A stretch of 19,150 nt of DNA from Pavlovales sp. CCMP2436 (Eukaryota; Haptophyta; Pavlovophyceae; Pavlovales). This document shows positions 1-8,831 of this stretch, piece after piece. The DNA is taken from positions 163,987-183,136 of the forward strand of contig MU631522.1 in assembly GCA_026770615.1 (NCBI GenBank). Direction: 5' to 3'. Each line of letters begins with the position of its first letter. The first letter of the stretch is position 1. The notes beneath the pieces were generated by a model. The model ran no database searches. It had not been told where the DNA came from and worked only from the letters and a program-made list of their open reading frames with translations. Both the position numbers and the translations under genes were made by a program.

Positions 1-2
1 AG

Positions 3-61
3 CAACTTACAGTCATGTCCTCTTTTTGCATTACAAACAACTTACAGTCATGTCCTCTTTT
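3..61. repeat. 24-bp direct repeat in intron at left edge
   Basis: A 24-bp segment starting CAACTTACAGTCATGTCC occurs at 3-26 and again without change at 38-61, offset 35 bp. It lies in what must be an intron of the hydrolase gene whose next exon starts at 123. It contains a possible acceptor (TTACAG), so it may be another exon-edge copy of the kind seen elsewhere in the window, but no exon matching it is visible. Confidence 0.8.
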
Positions 62-122
62 GATTTATTTTGATTACTATCTCATTCGAGAAATACCACA
101 ATGTTTCTAAATGTAAATGCAG

Positions 123-1244
123 GCGCTCGATTCGGCCTCAGGGTGCCTCGAGGGCTCTGCGAACTCTGAGGGCGGTCTCTTAAACCCGATTGCAATTCGG
201 AGTTTAAGGAAGCACGGGATTCGCTGCGTGATCGTGCAGGGCTTGAGAGACTCAGGTGCGCGCATGGCTTTTTAATTAGTAAAGAAATTCATACGTATTC
301 GTGACAGACTCCGGCGCGCGCCTTTTTTTTTATAAATCATATAATCAATAAATTATTCGATAAAAATCGAGCCTGATTAATTTAGTCCAAACCTCTAAGC
401 CTAAGTTTGGATAAAGGGCCAGTTATTCGCATCAGACTCCGGTGCGTGCAGAGCCTTAGAAAAAAAAAAAAAAAATCATATCCTGGACCAATATTCTATG
501 TAACCCTGCCTCATAATAATGATGATCTATGTACCCCATGACTTCTGGCCACTGCTTATGTCACCTTAAATCCTGGATAATACCTCTTGTAACCACTGAC
601 ATTGTATTTTCCCTTTTATTAATGAATTGAATACATATTGCAGTTTGCCCGCCGACGACCGCTTTCGAGCTGAAAAAATTGTGGCCGGAAGCGCAGTTAC
701 AACTCTGCATTGCAGCAGGTGATGCTTTTGAATTCTAAATCATAAATAAGTAATAACGAATCACGAATAACTAATAATAAAGCGTAGTTGCAACTCTGTC
801 TCGCAGCAGGTGATGCTAAATCCTTTTATATTATAAGTAATACACATATTTTATTAATTTATACTATAATTACATATACCGCAGGCCACTCGATGTACTC
901 GCCCCCCATCCAGTCGGAGCTCTTGCGCGCAGTCGAGATGCTGCGACCAGACCAGGTCCTTAAAATAAAAATCTTTAAAGCAACTGTTATTTTTAAATAA
1001 TAGGTCGTGATGCTGCGACCAGACCAGGTTCCTTTTCTCTCTTTCTATTAGTTTATTTGAAACAATACTTTGTTCTTAAAATAGTAGGTCTAGATGCTAA
1101 CCTCCACTGTCCACGTCTCCCAACTTACCACCGTCCTTCCCTCCCCCCCCCCTCTACTGACTACTGTGCTAACAGGGTGATGGGTGGTCAGATTGGGCGG
1201 GACCTGGGAGCGGCACCGCCCCTGCGCTCAAGGACGAGCATTAG
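123..1244 (+). CDS. Prolyl aminopeptidase-like alpha/beta hydrolase, C-terminal exons (5' partial)
   Basis: Proline iminopeptidases (peptidase family S33) remove N-terminal proline from peptides. Visible exons are 123-255, 644-718 and 885-955, with a probable last exon 1176-1244. Acceptors are TGCAG, TTGCAG, CGCAG and CTAACAG. All donors are GT and the phases agree (1, 1, 0). The spliced protein contains CVIVQGLRDSVCPPTTAF, then LCIAAGHSMYSPP, matching the family's VQGRYDxxCPP and AGHS segments, so the catalytic Asp (in RDS) and His (in AGHS) are kept. The nucleophile Ser and N-terminal part lie left of the window. The last exon (starting GDGWSDW, ending KDEH at TAG 1242-1244) is less certain: reading through the donor at 955 gives an alternative end at TAA about 1000. 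Three introns or downstream flanks carry copies of the preceding exon end. Identification is from motif recall and frame-consistent splicing. Confidence 0.8.
245..460 (+). repeat. Exon-edge copies in hydrolase intron 1
   Basis: The exon end and donor at 247-265 (GAGACTCAG|GTGCGCGC) is echoed at 304-320 (CAGACTCCGGCGCGCGCC) and 433-450 (CAGACTCCGGTGCGTGC). Each copy is followed by a T-rich or CTT stretch, as the original is. The last copy keeps a GT. Confidence 0.65.
691..818 (+). repeat. Exon-edge copy in hydrolase intron 2
   Basis: The exon end plus donor and first intron bases at 693-727 (AACTCTGCATTGCAGCAG|GT) are repeated with few changes at 784-817 (AACTCTGTCTCGCAGCAGGT), offset about 91 bp. 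The copy keeps a usable donor and continues with TGATGCT as the original does. Confidence 0.85.
933..1105 (+). repeat. Exon-edge copies after hydrolase exon 3
   Basis: The segment ATGCTGCGACCAGACCAGGT at the end of the exon (938-957) is repeated at 1010-1029, offset 72 bp, and both are followed by CCTT or TCCTT. A weaker third copy, TAGGTCTAGATGCTAACC, lies near 1085-1102. Confidence 0.85.
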
Positions 1245-1567
1245 TGCTTCTAGATCTGTCTGATCCAGACACGGCCTTTAAATATTAGCGGAGGCTATAA
1301 CTAATAATTACGAAATCAAGATGGTGTAGGGGAGCTCGAGCGTAAACTACCCGAGCAATTTATGTTGGTAGCTGCTAGACAAGGGTACCTGGCGCTTCTA
1401 CCAGACTCTGCCAGTATGAGCCTGCCTGGCACCGGATTGGCGATTTATTGGATGATATTGCCAATTAATTGCTGTCCGTTACGTGTGTCAGTTGTCAACA
1501 ATGTAACAGTCTTTGCTCCCTGACGGGAGCGGCACTTGCGCCAGGCAGTGAAAAGTATACCAACATA

Positions 1568-1668
1568 TGTTGGCAAAGCTTTTAAGGAGCACACTCGGGT
1601 AGAAAAACTAGGTCAGCGGCTGACCGGGTTTTTCCACCCGAGTGTGCTACTTAAAGGCTTCGTCAACA
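1568..1668. mobile_element. Palindromic fold-back (MITE-like) element, copy 1
   Basis: Two arms of about 48 bp (1568-1615 and 1621-1668) are near-perfect inverted copies around a 5-base centre, with about seven mismatches. The ends are TGTTGGC and GTCAACA. Arms include GCACACTCGGGT and ACCCGAGTGTGC. No target-site duplication is obvious. It belongs to the same family as the element at 1917-2061. Confidence 0.75.
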
Positions 1669-1916
1669 TGAAGGCATCTAGCTCCGACGGAGCAGGTTCA
1701 ACCCAGTTTGTTCTAGCTGTTGTTCCCTCAGCTTCGTGCCTTGTTCTCGCAGTGGTTCTGCGTCTCGTCTTGTCGTCTCGTGCGGCCACCTTCGTCAGGT
1801 GGCGGCTGCCTACGGTCTCGCAGGGGCTCCTGCGGGAAGCGTTTGCCGTCGTCTCTATGATGCCGGAGTGAAAAGCTATAGAAAGTGCGCCTTCAGGATT
1901 TGAATCGACGCCCTCA

Positions 1917-2061
1917 TGTTGGCGAAGCCTTTAGGTAGCACACTCGGGTAGCGCAAAGCCTTTAAGTAGCACACTCGGTTAGAAAACCCGGTCAGAAAAA
2001 CCCCGGGTTTTTTTGACCGGGTTTTTCTATCCGAGTGTGCTACTTAAAGGCTTCGCCAACA
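1917..2061. mobile_element. Palindromic fold-back (MITE-like) element, copy 2
   Basis: This starts with TGTTGGCGAAGCC and ends with its complement GGCTTCGCCAACA. It has the same internal AGCACACTCGG and AAACCCGGTCA blocks as copy 1. The left arm contains an extra partial copy (near 1952-1985) of its own AAGCCTTTAAGTAGCACACTCGG block, so it is longer than copy 1. The RNA or single strand would form a long hairpin. Confidence 0.8.
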
Positions 2062-2504
2062 GTTTATTGTAAAAAAGAGGAAAAGCAGTTCCGGGTCTCT
2101 ATCGGACTTCTAGAGATCTGCAAGGCTTCTGGCATAGTACTTCATCCTAAAGAAAATGGCATCTGAATACGTATAAACTTAGTTGCCAGGGGTGCTACGG
2201 GCGCCGAGTCTAGAGAATAAGTATCGGCTTTTTGAAAATAACTTAGAACGGGAGTAGAGCCCGAGCACGAAGTTGACTCGAGCGGCAGCAGGCCCTGCTC
2301 CATTTTCTCGATCCAGTTATAACTCGAAAGTCGAAACGGGTACTCTGGACTTGAGTGGCGAGGAGTGACTCAGGCGGAGGGCGATTCTGCAGCAGCAAAT
2401 AATTTACATATATTTTATAGTATTTTATAGATATCATCAGAATGCTAATACGCGTTTATTGAATTTTGCGAGACATCTGGCGCAAGCATATTACACGACA
2501 GAGC

Positions 2505-2998
2505 ATGACGCAGAGCGCAGAGCGGGTGCCGCAGTCGAAGCAGGCGGTGGTGAAGCTGGCAGCTGAGAAGATGGCCGCGAAGAAGATGACCGCGGAGAAG
2601 CAGGTGAGGTTCGTTGCTGCCACGGCGGAGAACAGGCAGGGCGAATCAGCTCGCAGCCAACGCGAGAGGAGCGGCGGCAAATAAAGAGGCGAAGGCGGCA
2701 TGGAAGGCGGAGGCGGAGGTGGCAACGGCGGCAGAGATGGTTGGAGGCGGAGGTGACCACCGCAATGCCTGTCCCCAAGCCTGCAACCCGCTCAACCGAC
2801 ACCGCTGTCACTTCGACCGTCCAAAAGCTAAACTGTCGCGCGCAGCGGGCGACGCCGTACCCACGCAGCACACTCTCCGGCCCCCACTCGCCGAGACCCA
2901 CCCCTATTCCGAACGCCAAGTCGAACGCAGCACCTGCGCCACCGCCGAAGCAACCGAAGCCGGACGCTCCGGATCCCGGGCCCAGTGCTGCCATTTGA
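2505..2998 (+). CDS. Doubtful small gene, Ala/Lys-rich then Pro-rich
   Basis: Not recognised. From ATG 2505 a short frame reads MTQSAERVPQ and then an Ala/Lys/Glu-rich helical run (AAEKMAAKKMTAEKQ) ending at a strong donor, CAG|GTGAGG, at 2603/2604. A second frame resumes similar composition (EAKAAWKAEAEV) near 2685-2725. A third, Pro/Ala-rich frame (containing PAPPPKQPKPDAPDPGP) ends at the TGA at 2996-2998. The local duplication of TGGAGGCGGAGGTG-like DNA at 2700-2755 shifts frames. This could be a spliced gene with small introns or non-coding GC-rich DNA. Several antisense frames are also open here. Confidence 0.25.
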
Positions 2999-3300
2999 CA
3001 GCCCTCGGTCCAACGACTCACCATATTGCGCAACTGACATCTACGTGCATGCTTCAGCACGCAATGGGCCCGAAGACTTACACTGTCATGCGGCGCAATG
3101 TGGACTGCGTCGCTGCGTGGAGCGAGACACTGCAGTGAAACCTATCTTCGACCAAACCCGAAACGAAATCGCCTACTTCGGAGCTCAGTCGGCGTTTCGG
3201 TATCACCGCAAGGAGACACTGAAACTCGACAGAGTGGCGCTCAGACGCTGACACCCAGGGCCTCCTGGACGCAGAAACTGCGCCCCAGGCGATAGAAGTG

Positions 3301-3415
3301 GCATTATGACATAACATAAGCAATAACTAAGTTACTGCTGTAACTACTGTGCATATTCAGACCAATCTGGCAGAGCTCTTAGTTACTTAATTATGACTTA
3401 TTATTACATAATGAA
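3301..3415. repeat. AT-rich fold-back
   Basis: CATTATG (3302-3308) pairs with CATAATG (3407-3413), and TAACTAAG (3324-3331) pairs with CTTAGTTA (3378-3385), in nested order. This suggests a decayed fold-back element between the doubtful small gene and the 3' end of the minus-strand gene. The remainder of 3000-3540 holds nothing else I can identify. Confidence 0.45.
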
Positions 3416-3540
3416 CAATGCTTGCTACTCGCATCTGCGAAGTACGCCGTGATCAGGCTGGCGACAAGTGGCAGTGAGCGTGCGACATGACGATCTGCTG
3501 TACTGTTCACTATCAGCGAGTGAGCACAGGCAGCCTTGGC

Positions 3541-4686
3541 TCAGTCCGCCTCTGCCTCCTCATCCGTCTCGGCATCAGCCTGCGCCTCCTCCGCCATCTC
3601 CTCAGCCAGGACACGCACGCCACTATCCACCGCGAGATGCAGTGCGAAGACGGCCGCGCTGACGAGCGCGTGCTCGACGGCGGGAAGCTCGGTGTGCCCC
3701 GGGCCGGTGCGCCATGGCGCCAGGTGCTGAATTGCGGCCATCCCAGCACTGCACGCATACACGCAGAGCTCCTGAGAGAATTCGTCAAGGAACGGGTCAA
3801 CGAGCGTGGAGTGTGCTGCGGTGGCGATGTCGACTACGCGACGCATCTCCTCAAAGCCGTACGGGAGCTCGTCGTCGAACTGCCATTCCGACTCGTTCGA
3901 GTGGCGAGCACCCCGGACCACTGCCGCCAATCGCACAGCAGCAAAGAGCGTCGTGCCCCGCACATCACCAAGCTCCTGCCAGCGGAATTTTGACTCGAGC
4001 GAGCGCGTCAATCCGCTGAGCGCCAAGTTGAAGGTTTTGGCGTTGCCCACGTCCAGGAAGAAGGTGTAGAGAGCGGACAAAGCGAGCGTCGCCACGGCGC
4101 GCAGCTCTGGCCCCGCCCGCCTGGTCACGGAGTCGAGCGCGTCGCACGTCTCTGCCAGGCGCCTGGCCAGCGCTCCATCCGCCGAGTCCAGAAACTCGGA
4201 CTCGTCATCGAAGTCGATCACATTCACATCCGGACGGAGGACCACATTGGAGCGCGGCGCATGCTCGGCGAGGGCTGCCGCCGCGTAGACGCACGCGCGG
4301 AAGGTGCGCTCGTCGAGCTCCCGACACAGAGGGTCCCCATCCGTGTGCTCAGGTGTCTCCGCCAGCCACGCCTGCAGCGAGGAGCAAAGCCCGTCCACGC
4401 GCGCCTGCCACTGCTCACACCACTGCTCAAGCCGCTCCGCGGGCTCGTCCGCGCGAGGCCTTGTCCGCCGGAGCCGCGTCGCCAACGTGAACTCGCCGCG
4501 GCAGAGGAGGAGCGGCCGCCACGCCACGGCGCGGAGGGCGCGGTTCACCGCGCTCAGCCGCGAGAGCGGGCGCACGTCTACGAGCAGCGGATTGCTGCCC
4601 ACCGCGTACTGCGCGAGCAGCTCCGCGAGGTCGGGCGAGCAGAGGATTGTCACGCCAAGGCTGACCTCGGTCTGCGCGAGCGGCAT
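3541..4686 (-). CDS. Unrecognised helical protein with acidic C terminus
   Basis: About 381 residues from ATG 4684-4686 (MPLAQTEVSL) to TGA 3541-3543, single exon. The frame stays open upstream to 4911, but that extension is Cys/Arg/Ala/Ser-rich and reads through the GC-rich repeats at 4690-5110, so I prefer the inner start. The protein is mostly predicted helix by eye, with no membrane segment or signal peptide. Near the N terminus, LLVDVRPLSRLSAVNRALRA has the leucine spacing of an F-box-like helix pair, but this is weak. The middle contains NVIDFDDESEFLDSADG and later YGFEEMRRVVDIA. The C terminus is strongly acidic (AETDEEAEAD). Third-position GC is high and even. It is convergent with the doubtful gene to its left. 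Function unknown. Confidence 0.6.
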   Translation of the reverse strand: MPLAQTEVSLGVTILCSPDLAELLAQYAVGSNPLLVDVRPLSRLSAVNRALRAVAWRPLLLCRGEFTLATRLRRTRPRADEPAERLEQWCEQWQARVDGLCSSLQAWLAETPEHTDGDPLCRELDERTFRACVYAAAALAEHAPRSNVVLRPDVNVIDFDDESEFLDSADGALARRLAETCDALDSVTRRAGPELRAVATLALSALYTFFLDVGNAKTFNLALSGLTRSLESKFRWQELGDVRGTTLFAAVRLAAVVRGARHSNESEWQFDDELPYGFEEMRRVVDIATAAHSTLVDPFLDEFSQELCVYACSAGMAAIQHLAPWRTGPGHTELPAVEHALVSAAVFALHLAVDSGVRVLAEEMAEEAQADAETDEEAEAD

Positions 4687-4689
4687 GCT

Positions 4690-5110
4690 GGCGCTCTCCG
4701 TCGGCGGTACGCGCGCTCGCGCTCGAGTGAGGGTGCGCCTGCTTGAGCCGATCGCCGAGCCGCACCCAATGCAGAGGACGGGGCGCTCGAGCGAGGGCGC
4801 GCCTGCTGCAGCTGCGCGCCGAGCCACGATCCGAGCCGCACGCGCCGAGCCACAAGCCGAGCCGCACGCCACGCAGGGGACGGGGGCGCTCGACGGCCGA
4901 CGCTCGAGCACGCCTGCCGTTCTGACCTGCTTTCGCGCGCTTCGAATTTTAATTTTTATTCCAACTGTTACAGTATGTACGTATCGTTATTCGTTAGGAA
5001 AGCAATAATAGTGTGGGTGGGCAGACGGCCGTTCTGTCGCCGAGCCATGAGCCTAGCCGCGCCAAGCAGGGGACGGGGCGCTCAAACCCGATTTCGCGCT
5101 CTTAGGATAC
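4690..5110. repeat. Diverged GC-rich repeat array 5' of the minus-strand gene
   Basis: Recurring blocks are GCTCGAGYGAGGGYGCGCCTGC (about 4724-4741, 4788-4806 and a variant at 4890-4918), GCCGAGCCGCAC (several) and GGACGGGGCGCTC (about 4776, 4880, 5072). The two outer units share TTTCGCGCKCTT at 4932 and 5091. Blocks are reordered and decayed, so no single unit length holds. The array lies in the expected promoter or 5' leader of the minus-strand gene. Confidence 0.65.
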
Positions 5111-5706
5111 TGATTAAAAAAAAGAAAAAGAAAAAAGAAGGATTTAAATCATTCAAAACTTTGCAACACTAACTACGACCGTTTCCTCGAGCTGGTTGCC
5201 CTATCCCGATCGAAGTTGCTTTCGCAATCGAGTACATTCTAAAGCCTAGATCGGTGTGATCTTTGAGGAACATGATGGGATATTTATGAGGAGGCTGGAA
5301 TAGGACTGGGCTAAGGGGGGGGGTGTTTTGCGTGTAACTGTACGTTATGTTTTGTTGTAATGATGCGCAGGGACGCGGCGGCGCGATGCGACGACGAGTA
5401 AGGTTCGTGGCGGAGAGACTACGTAGGGAGTGAAATAAGCGCATGAGACGACCGAGGTGCGGACCCTTCCATGTCATGCACGGACCCATCTATGTAATGC
5501 ACGGGTAGATGCAACCAGGCACGCAGCAGGCATTAAAAACGCAGCAGGCACGCGGACTGGTTTAAACCGAGAACCGAGCGGCACTGAGTTCTGTCAATGG
5601 TTCTGTACGTACCCCCCGGGAAGAACCATATTTAAAATGCTCAACGCCACCTTCAGTCGCCGCCGACACCGCCGACCGGTGGCCGGTGGCCGCCGACCTG
5701 TGGGCG
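5111..5706. other. Spacer and 5' leader of the fucosyltransferase-like gene
   Basis: An A-rich tract (5117-5145) is followed by mixed sequence with no recognisable gene. This is the divergent intergenic region between the minus-strand gene and the GT10 gene, so both promoters should lie between about 4690 and 5706. Short repeats include GGACCCTTCCATGTCATGCAC / GGACCCATCTATGTAATGCAC at 5461 and 5482 and GCAGCAGGCA at 5523 and 5541. Confidence 0.5.
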
Positions 5707-7347
5707 ATGGGCAGGCGGGGCCCGGGCGCGGCGGGCAGCGCGCGGCGGCTATTGCTGCCGCTCGCGCTCCTGCTCTGGCTGATGCTTGTGGTTGTCTACG
5801 GGATGAGCACCTTTGGCGCGCGCCAGGACGGGGTGCTGAGAGCCGCCGCCGCGGGCTCTGCGGTGGGCGACCCGGCGAGCGCCGCGGCGCTCGGGCTCGG
5901 CGACGCCGGCGAGCTGGCGCTTGGGCCCGAGGTGCCGCCGCTTGAGGTCGCGCCGGCCGCTGCGGTGGCGGGGCTCGCGGCGACGTTGGCGGATCCCGCG
6001 GGCGAGAGTCCGTGCTGCGCGCTCGCGCCGCCGCGCCTGCTGAGCGCCGCGGAGATTGCGCGGCTGGACGACGGGCGGCTGCCCGTCACAATCGCGACGC
6101 TCGACATCGGCCGCAAGGAAAAGGTAGGTCCGATTGCGTGCGACGTGCCATGCCAAGTCGTGCACGCGCATGCGCCGCCTCCCGGTCTAAGAGAAGTGGA
6201 CGTGCTCCTATTTCGCGCCAATGGAGGCTCGGGGCCGCCCGAGCCCGCCACGCTGAGGCAGGTGGGCGGGCAGAAGCTCAGGGCGATGGCCAGCATGGAA
6301 TGCGAGAGCTACTACCCCGACCTAAAGAGCACAGCGCTCCGCCGCCGCGGCCTGGTCGGGCTCACCACCAGCCGAGAGTCGGACGTACCGCTCACCTACC
6401 TGCGCGCAGGCTCGGTTGCCAGCTGGGGCAGGCGCCCGCCCGCCTTCGACGCGCAGCGGCTGCGCGCGCACGTGGCGGCGGGCGGTGGGCTGCTCTCCCT
6501 CGTCGCCTCCAACTGCGCCGCACTCACGCCGCGGCAGCCACTCTTCGCGGAGTTGCGCAGGCTGCTCGGCGGGCGCGCAGAGTCGCTCGGAAGGTGCGGC
6601 CGGACTTCCGTAATTGGACCCGATTGCAGTATATACATATATATTAGTTACATGAGGGGAGGTGCGTTGCAGCATGGGAGTAGTTACAGGAGGCAATGGA
6701 CGTGTATATCCAACAAAAAGGGGGGGGGTGACTGATTGCTGTCGCGCCCAATTGCGCCCGATTGCGGTCCGGTAGGTGCGGCCGGACTGCGCCCTGGCCT
6801 TCGTGCGCCGGTGGGCGGCCGTGCTCCAAGCACGGGGCGCTAAGACTCTACCCGTTCTATTTTGCGGCGGAGAACAGTGCGGTGACCGACTATTTTACAG
6901 AAAAAGCATTCGACGCCCTGGAAGCAGGCGTGGTGCCTATCTACTTTGGCGCGCCCAATGGCCACGAGTTCCTGCCGCCCGGTTCCGGTATGGGGGCGGA
7001 GCCCCCCCCCCCCCCCCTAAAGTTAAAATCTATTTAGATTAAGATTAAATTTATTGATTTTTTTTTGCGCAGCAATCTTTGTCGACGCGCAGCTCGCCGC
7101 GCGCAACCTGAGCGGGGCGGCGCACGTGATCGCGGCGCAGCTGCTCGCGCTCGCGGCCGACCCGCACCGGTACGCGGAGCTGCTTGCGTGGCGGAGACGT
7201 CCTCTTGACACGGCTTACGCTCAGCGGTGGGCGCCCTTCGTGGGCACCAAGATGCACTGCCGCCTCTGCCGCTACGCGTACGTGCGCAGACACGCCGCGG
7301 GAAATGTGTCGTGGGACGCAACAGAGCAGTTTATGTATTTAGTATGA
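5707..7347 (+). CDS. GT10 family (alpha-1,3-fucosyltransferase-like) type II membrane enzyme
   Basis: GT10 enzymes move fucose from GDP-fucose onto glycans in the Golgi. Exons are 5707-6593, 6776-6987 and 7073-7347; 1374 coding bases join in frame to about 457 residues. The start is ATG 5707; no in-frame ATG lies close upstream. Residues about 15-33 (LLLPLALLLWLMLVVVYGM) form a signal anchor after an Arg-rich cytoplasmic end, followed by an Ala/Gly-rich stem. Family signatures are GQKLRAMASMECES (about 187-200), SRESDVPLTY, VASNC plus SLGRCG, and the diagnostic YPFYFAAENSAVTDYFTEKA (about 320-340) followed by ALEAGVVPIYFGAPN and LPPGSAIFVDA across the third exon join. Intron 1 (182 bases) starts and ends inside two copies of AGGTGCGGCCGGACT. 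The last codons and stop lie in an inverted-repeat arm, so the true C terminus may have been altered. Confidence 0.9.
6591..6791 (+). repeat. Duplicated splice junction bounding GT10 intron 1
   Basis: AGGTGCGGCCGGACT occurs at 6592-6606 and again at 6774-6788, 182 bp apart. The donor (AG|GT) lies in the first copy and the acceptor (AG|GT) in the second. A second pair (TTGGACCCGATTGCAGT at 6614 and TTGCGCCCGATTGCGGT at 6752) lies inside the intron. Confidence 0.85.
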
Positions 7348-7510
7348 ATTTAGTTATGCCTCCGACGGTTTTGGGTCCAATGTCGACCAGCCCCATCGAT
7401 CCCGCTAAGGGACCCCGACTCGCTGCCGTATGGGCCCCGTTCAGATTCAGATCAGATTCAGAGAGATTCATACTAAACACATAAAGTTTTGAATCACGGC
7501 ATAACTAAAA
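7330..7510. repeat. Inverted repeat over the GT10 stop codon
   Basis: TTTATGTATTTAGTATGAAT (7330-7349) is complementary to ATTCATACTAAACACATAAA (7466-7485), with one mismatch. A second pair is TTAGTTATGCC (7350-7360) with GGCATAACTAA (7499-7509). The TGA stop (7345-7347) lies in the left arm. It may be a small fold-back insertion or a 3' end hairpin. Confidence 0.7.
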
Positions 7511-7970
7511 CTATATACTGAATAATGAAGAATTAGTTGAGAAGGTTCGTTAATAACAAGAATCGACCACAACAAAAAATCTCCGGTGTCTAAGTTAATT
7601 ATAATTATAAATGGAGAATAACAAGAAAAAATCATAAGTCATAGATCATCAATTCATTTCTACTATAATCGCGCGTGGCTGCAGCAGGTGCTTCCTCGCT
7701 ATTGAGTATCGCTTGACTCCCTGATCTTGACATGGTCTCCGTCGCGGATCCAAGTTGCTCGCGCGATTGACAGACTGGGAGCTGCCGCCCCAGAGATGGC
7801 CACCCGTGCAGCTAAGTAGCTCCCATGCAGCGCAATACCAATAGGGCGTACCAAACTGGGGCTCCCCTGGGCGTGTCGTTTGGGCATGGCTAGAAGACGG
7901 CAGGGTCCAGTGGCAGGAGGCCCATGGAAAATATAAGTAACGAACTAACTTTAAAAGCTCCCCCAACCAT
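7511..7970. other. Spacer without recognisable gene
   Basis: AT-rich to about 7660, then mixed composition. Open frames on the minus strand (about 7649-7966) have no recognisable domain and ordinary composition, so I do not call a gene. Confidence 0.5.
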
Positions 7971-8050
7971 CTTTGCCGTTACATTTGTGCAGCTCGCAGC
8001 AGCATGGCGCCCCCGGTGCTAGCTCCACGTGTGGCCGGCCACACGTGGGC
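7971..8050 (+). promoter_or_regulatory. Leader module upstream of the FHA gene, with G-box palindrome
   Basis: CTTTGCCGTTACA (7971-7983), then AGCATGGCGCCCCC (8001-8014), then a perfect 24-bp palindrome at 8025-8048 (left half CCACGTGTGGCC). The palindrome contains two CACGTG hexamers, the core bound by bHLH and bZIP factors. The same order of blocks appears at 14225-14280 before the filamin-kelch exon. A 45-codon frame from ATG 8004 (MAPPVLAPRVAGHTW) ends at TAG before the FHA start and could be an upstream ORF. The role as regulator is inferred from position. Confidence 0.45.
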
Positions 8051-8165
8051 GCCCCCCCACGCCTGCGGCGAGCCTTCTCTTTTTTTTTTCTGGCAAACGG
8101 TCATCGTCGCGCCTCGCCTCGGCCGCAATCCTAACTACTAGGAAAAGGGTCTATGACGATGAAGG

Positions 8166-8831
8166 ATGGCGGTCAGTTACGTGCCCGCCGCCGACGACGC
8201 TGGCGTGATGACGCAGCCGCCGGCACAGCAGCACGAGGACGGCTCGGAGATGATTGACGGGACGCAGCCCGCCAGGCAGCCGCACGTCGCTGATCGGCGG
8301 CCTCGCCTCGGAGCGGTGAACGGCGGGGTCGAGGACATCCCTCTCGATGTGCGCACGACATCGATCGGACGCGCTCCCAACAACACGATACAGCTCTTCG
8401 ACCAAGCGCGGCCTGCGACGAAGCAGATGGTAAGCGCATCACACGCGCTCATCCTTCGGCAGGGCGACAGCTACGCGCTCAGCGACGCGATCAGCACGCA
8501 CGGCACGACGGTGAACGAACGGGGCATCAGAAAGGACAAGATCGTGGTACTTCGCGATGGAGACGTGATCGTGTTCGGGATGGGAGGCACACTGGCCGTG
8601 GAGACGTACACGCTCTTCACCTTCACTATGCGTGATGTGTCGCTGCCGCGCGAGGAGATCTACCGCAAGGGCGTGCTGGACGCCGTCGAGGGTGGGCTCA
8701 AGGCGCTGCGCGCGAGTGGCGACGACCAGGTAGCTTTCCTCGGACACGCTGGCGCGCTGGTCCGCGCGATGCACGCGGCGGTGGCGATGCTCAAGAACGT
8801 ACATGCGCGCGCTAACCAGAGCCAGCAGTAG
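8166..8831 (+). CDS. FHA-domain protein
   Basis: FHA domains bind phosphothreonine peptides in signalling, DNA damage and RNA-processing proteins. ATG 8166 to TAG 8829-8831 gives 221 residues, single exon. Residues about 60-145 form the domain. TSIGRAPNNTIQLF holds the Gly-Arg pair (68-69), MVSASHALI holds the Ser-x-x-His (90-93), and THGTTVNERG holds the loop Asn (117), where the usual following Gly is Glu. The block DKIVVLRDGDVIVFGMGG ends the fold. The N-terminal 55 residues are low-complexity. The C-terminal 75 residues are helical (GLKALRASGDDQVAFLG). Two ATGs at 8153 and 8159 are out of frame and could affect initiation. Downstream, a different frame encodes an RGG-rich tail that may belong to this protein. 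Confidence 0.88.
   Translation: MAVSYVPAADDAGVMTQPPAQQHEDGSEMIDGTQPARQPHVADRRPRLGAVNGGVEDIPLDVRTTSIGRAPNNTIQLFDQARPATKQMVSASHALILRQGDSYALSDAISTHGTTVNERGIRKDKIVVLRDGDVIVFGMGGTLAVETYTLFTFTMRDVSLPREEIYRKGVLDAVEGGLKALRASGDDQVAFLGHAGALVRAMHAAVAMLKNVHARANQSQQ

Larger units (their letters stand above)
1245..2460. other. Gene-free stretch holding palindromic elements
   Basis: No convincing gene is seen. The stretch holds two related fold-back elements (listed separately). The open frame at about 1536-1871 runs through the first of them and has no recognisable domain. The rest is unremarkable mixed-composition DNA. Confidence 0.6.

Noticed and set aside
1536..1871. Open frame of 111 codons across the first fold-back element
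   Set aside because: Half of it is the palindrome itself, the start is not ATG, and no domain is recognisable.
2491..3060. 189-codon minus-strand frame opposite the doubtful small gene
   Set aside because: Non-ATG or weak start, Ser/Cys/Arg-rich shadow composition and no motif. The + strand option is already weak.
4261..5008. Long + strand frames opposite the minus-strand gene
   Set aside because: They mirror the GC-rich antisense gene, are rich in Arg/Ser/Ala, and lack recognisable motifs.
5796..6696. Minus-strand and alternative-frame ORFs over GT10 exon 1
   Set aside because: GT10 motifs and frame-consistent splicing settle the coding frame; the others are GC-rich shadows.
8004..8141. 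Small frame from ATG 8004 (MAPPVLAPR) as a separate gene
   Set aside because: It runs through the G-box palindrome, is only 45 codons and has no independent support. Kept only as a possible upstream ORF.
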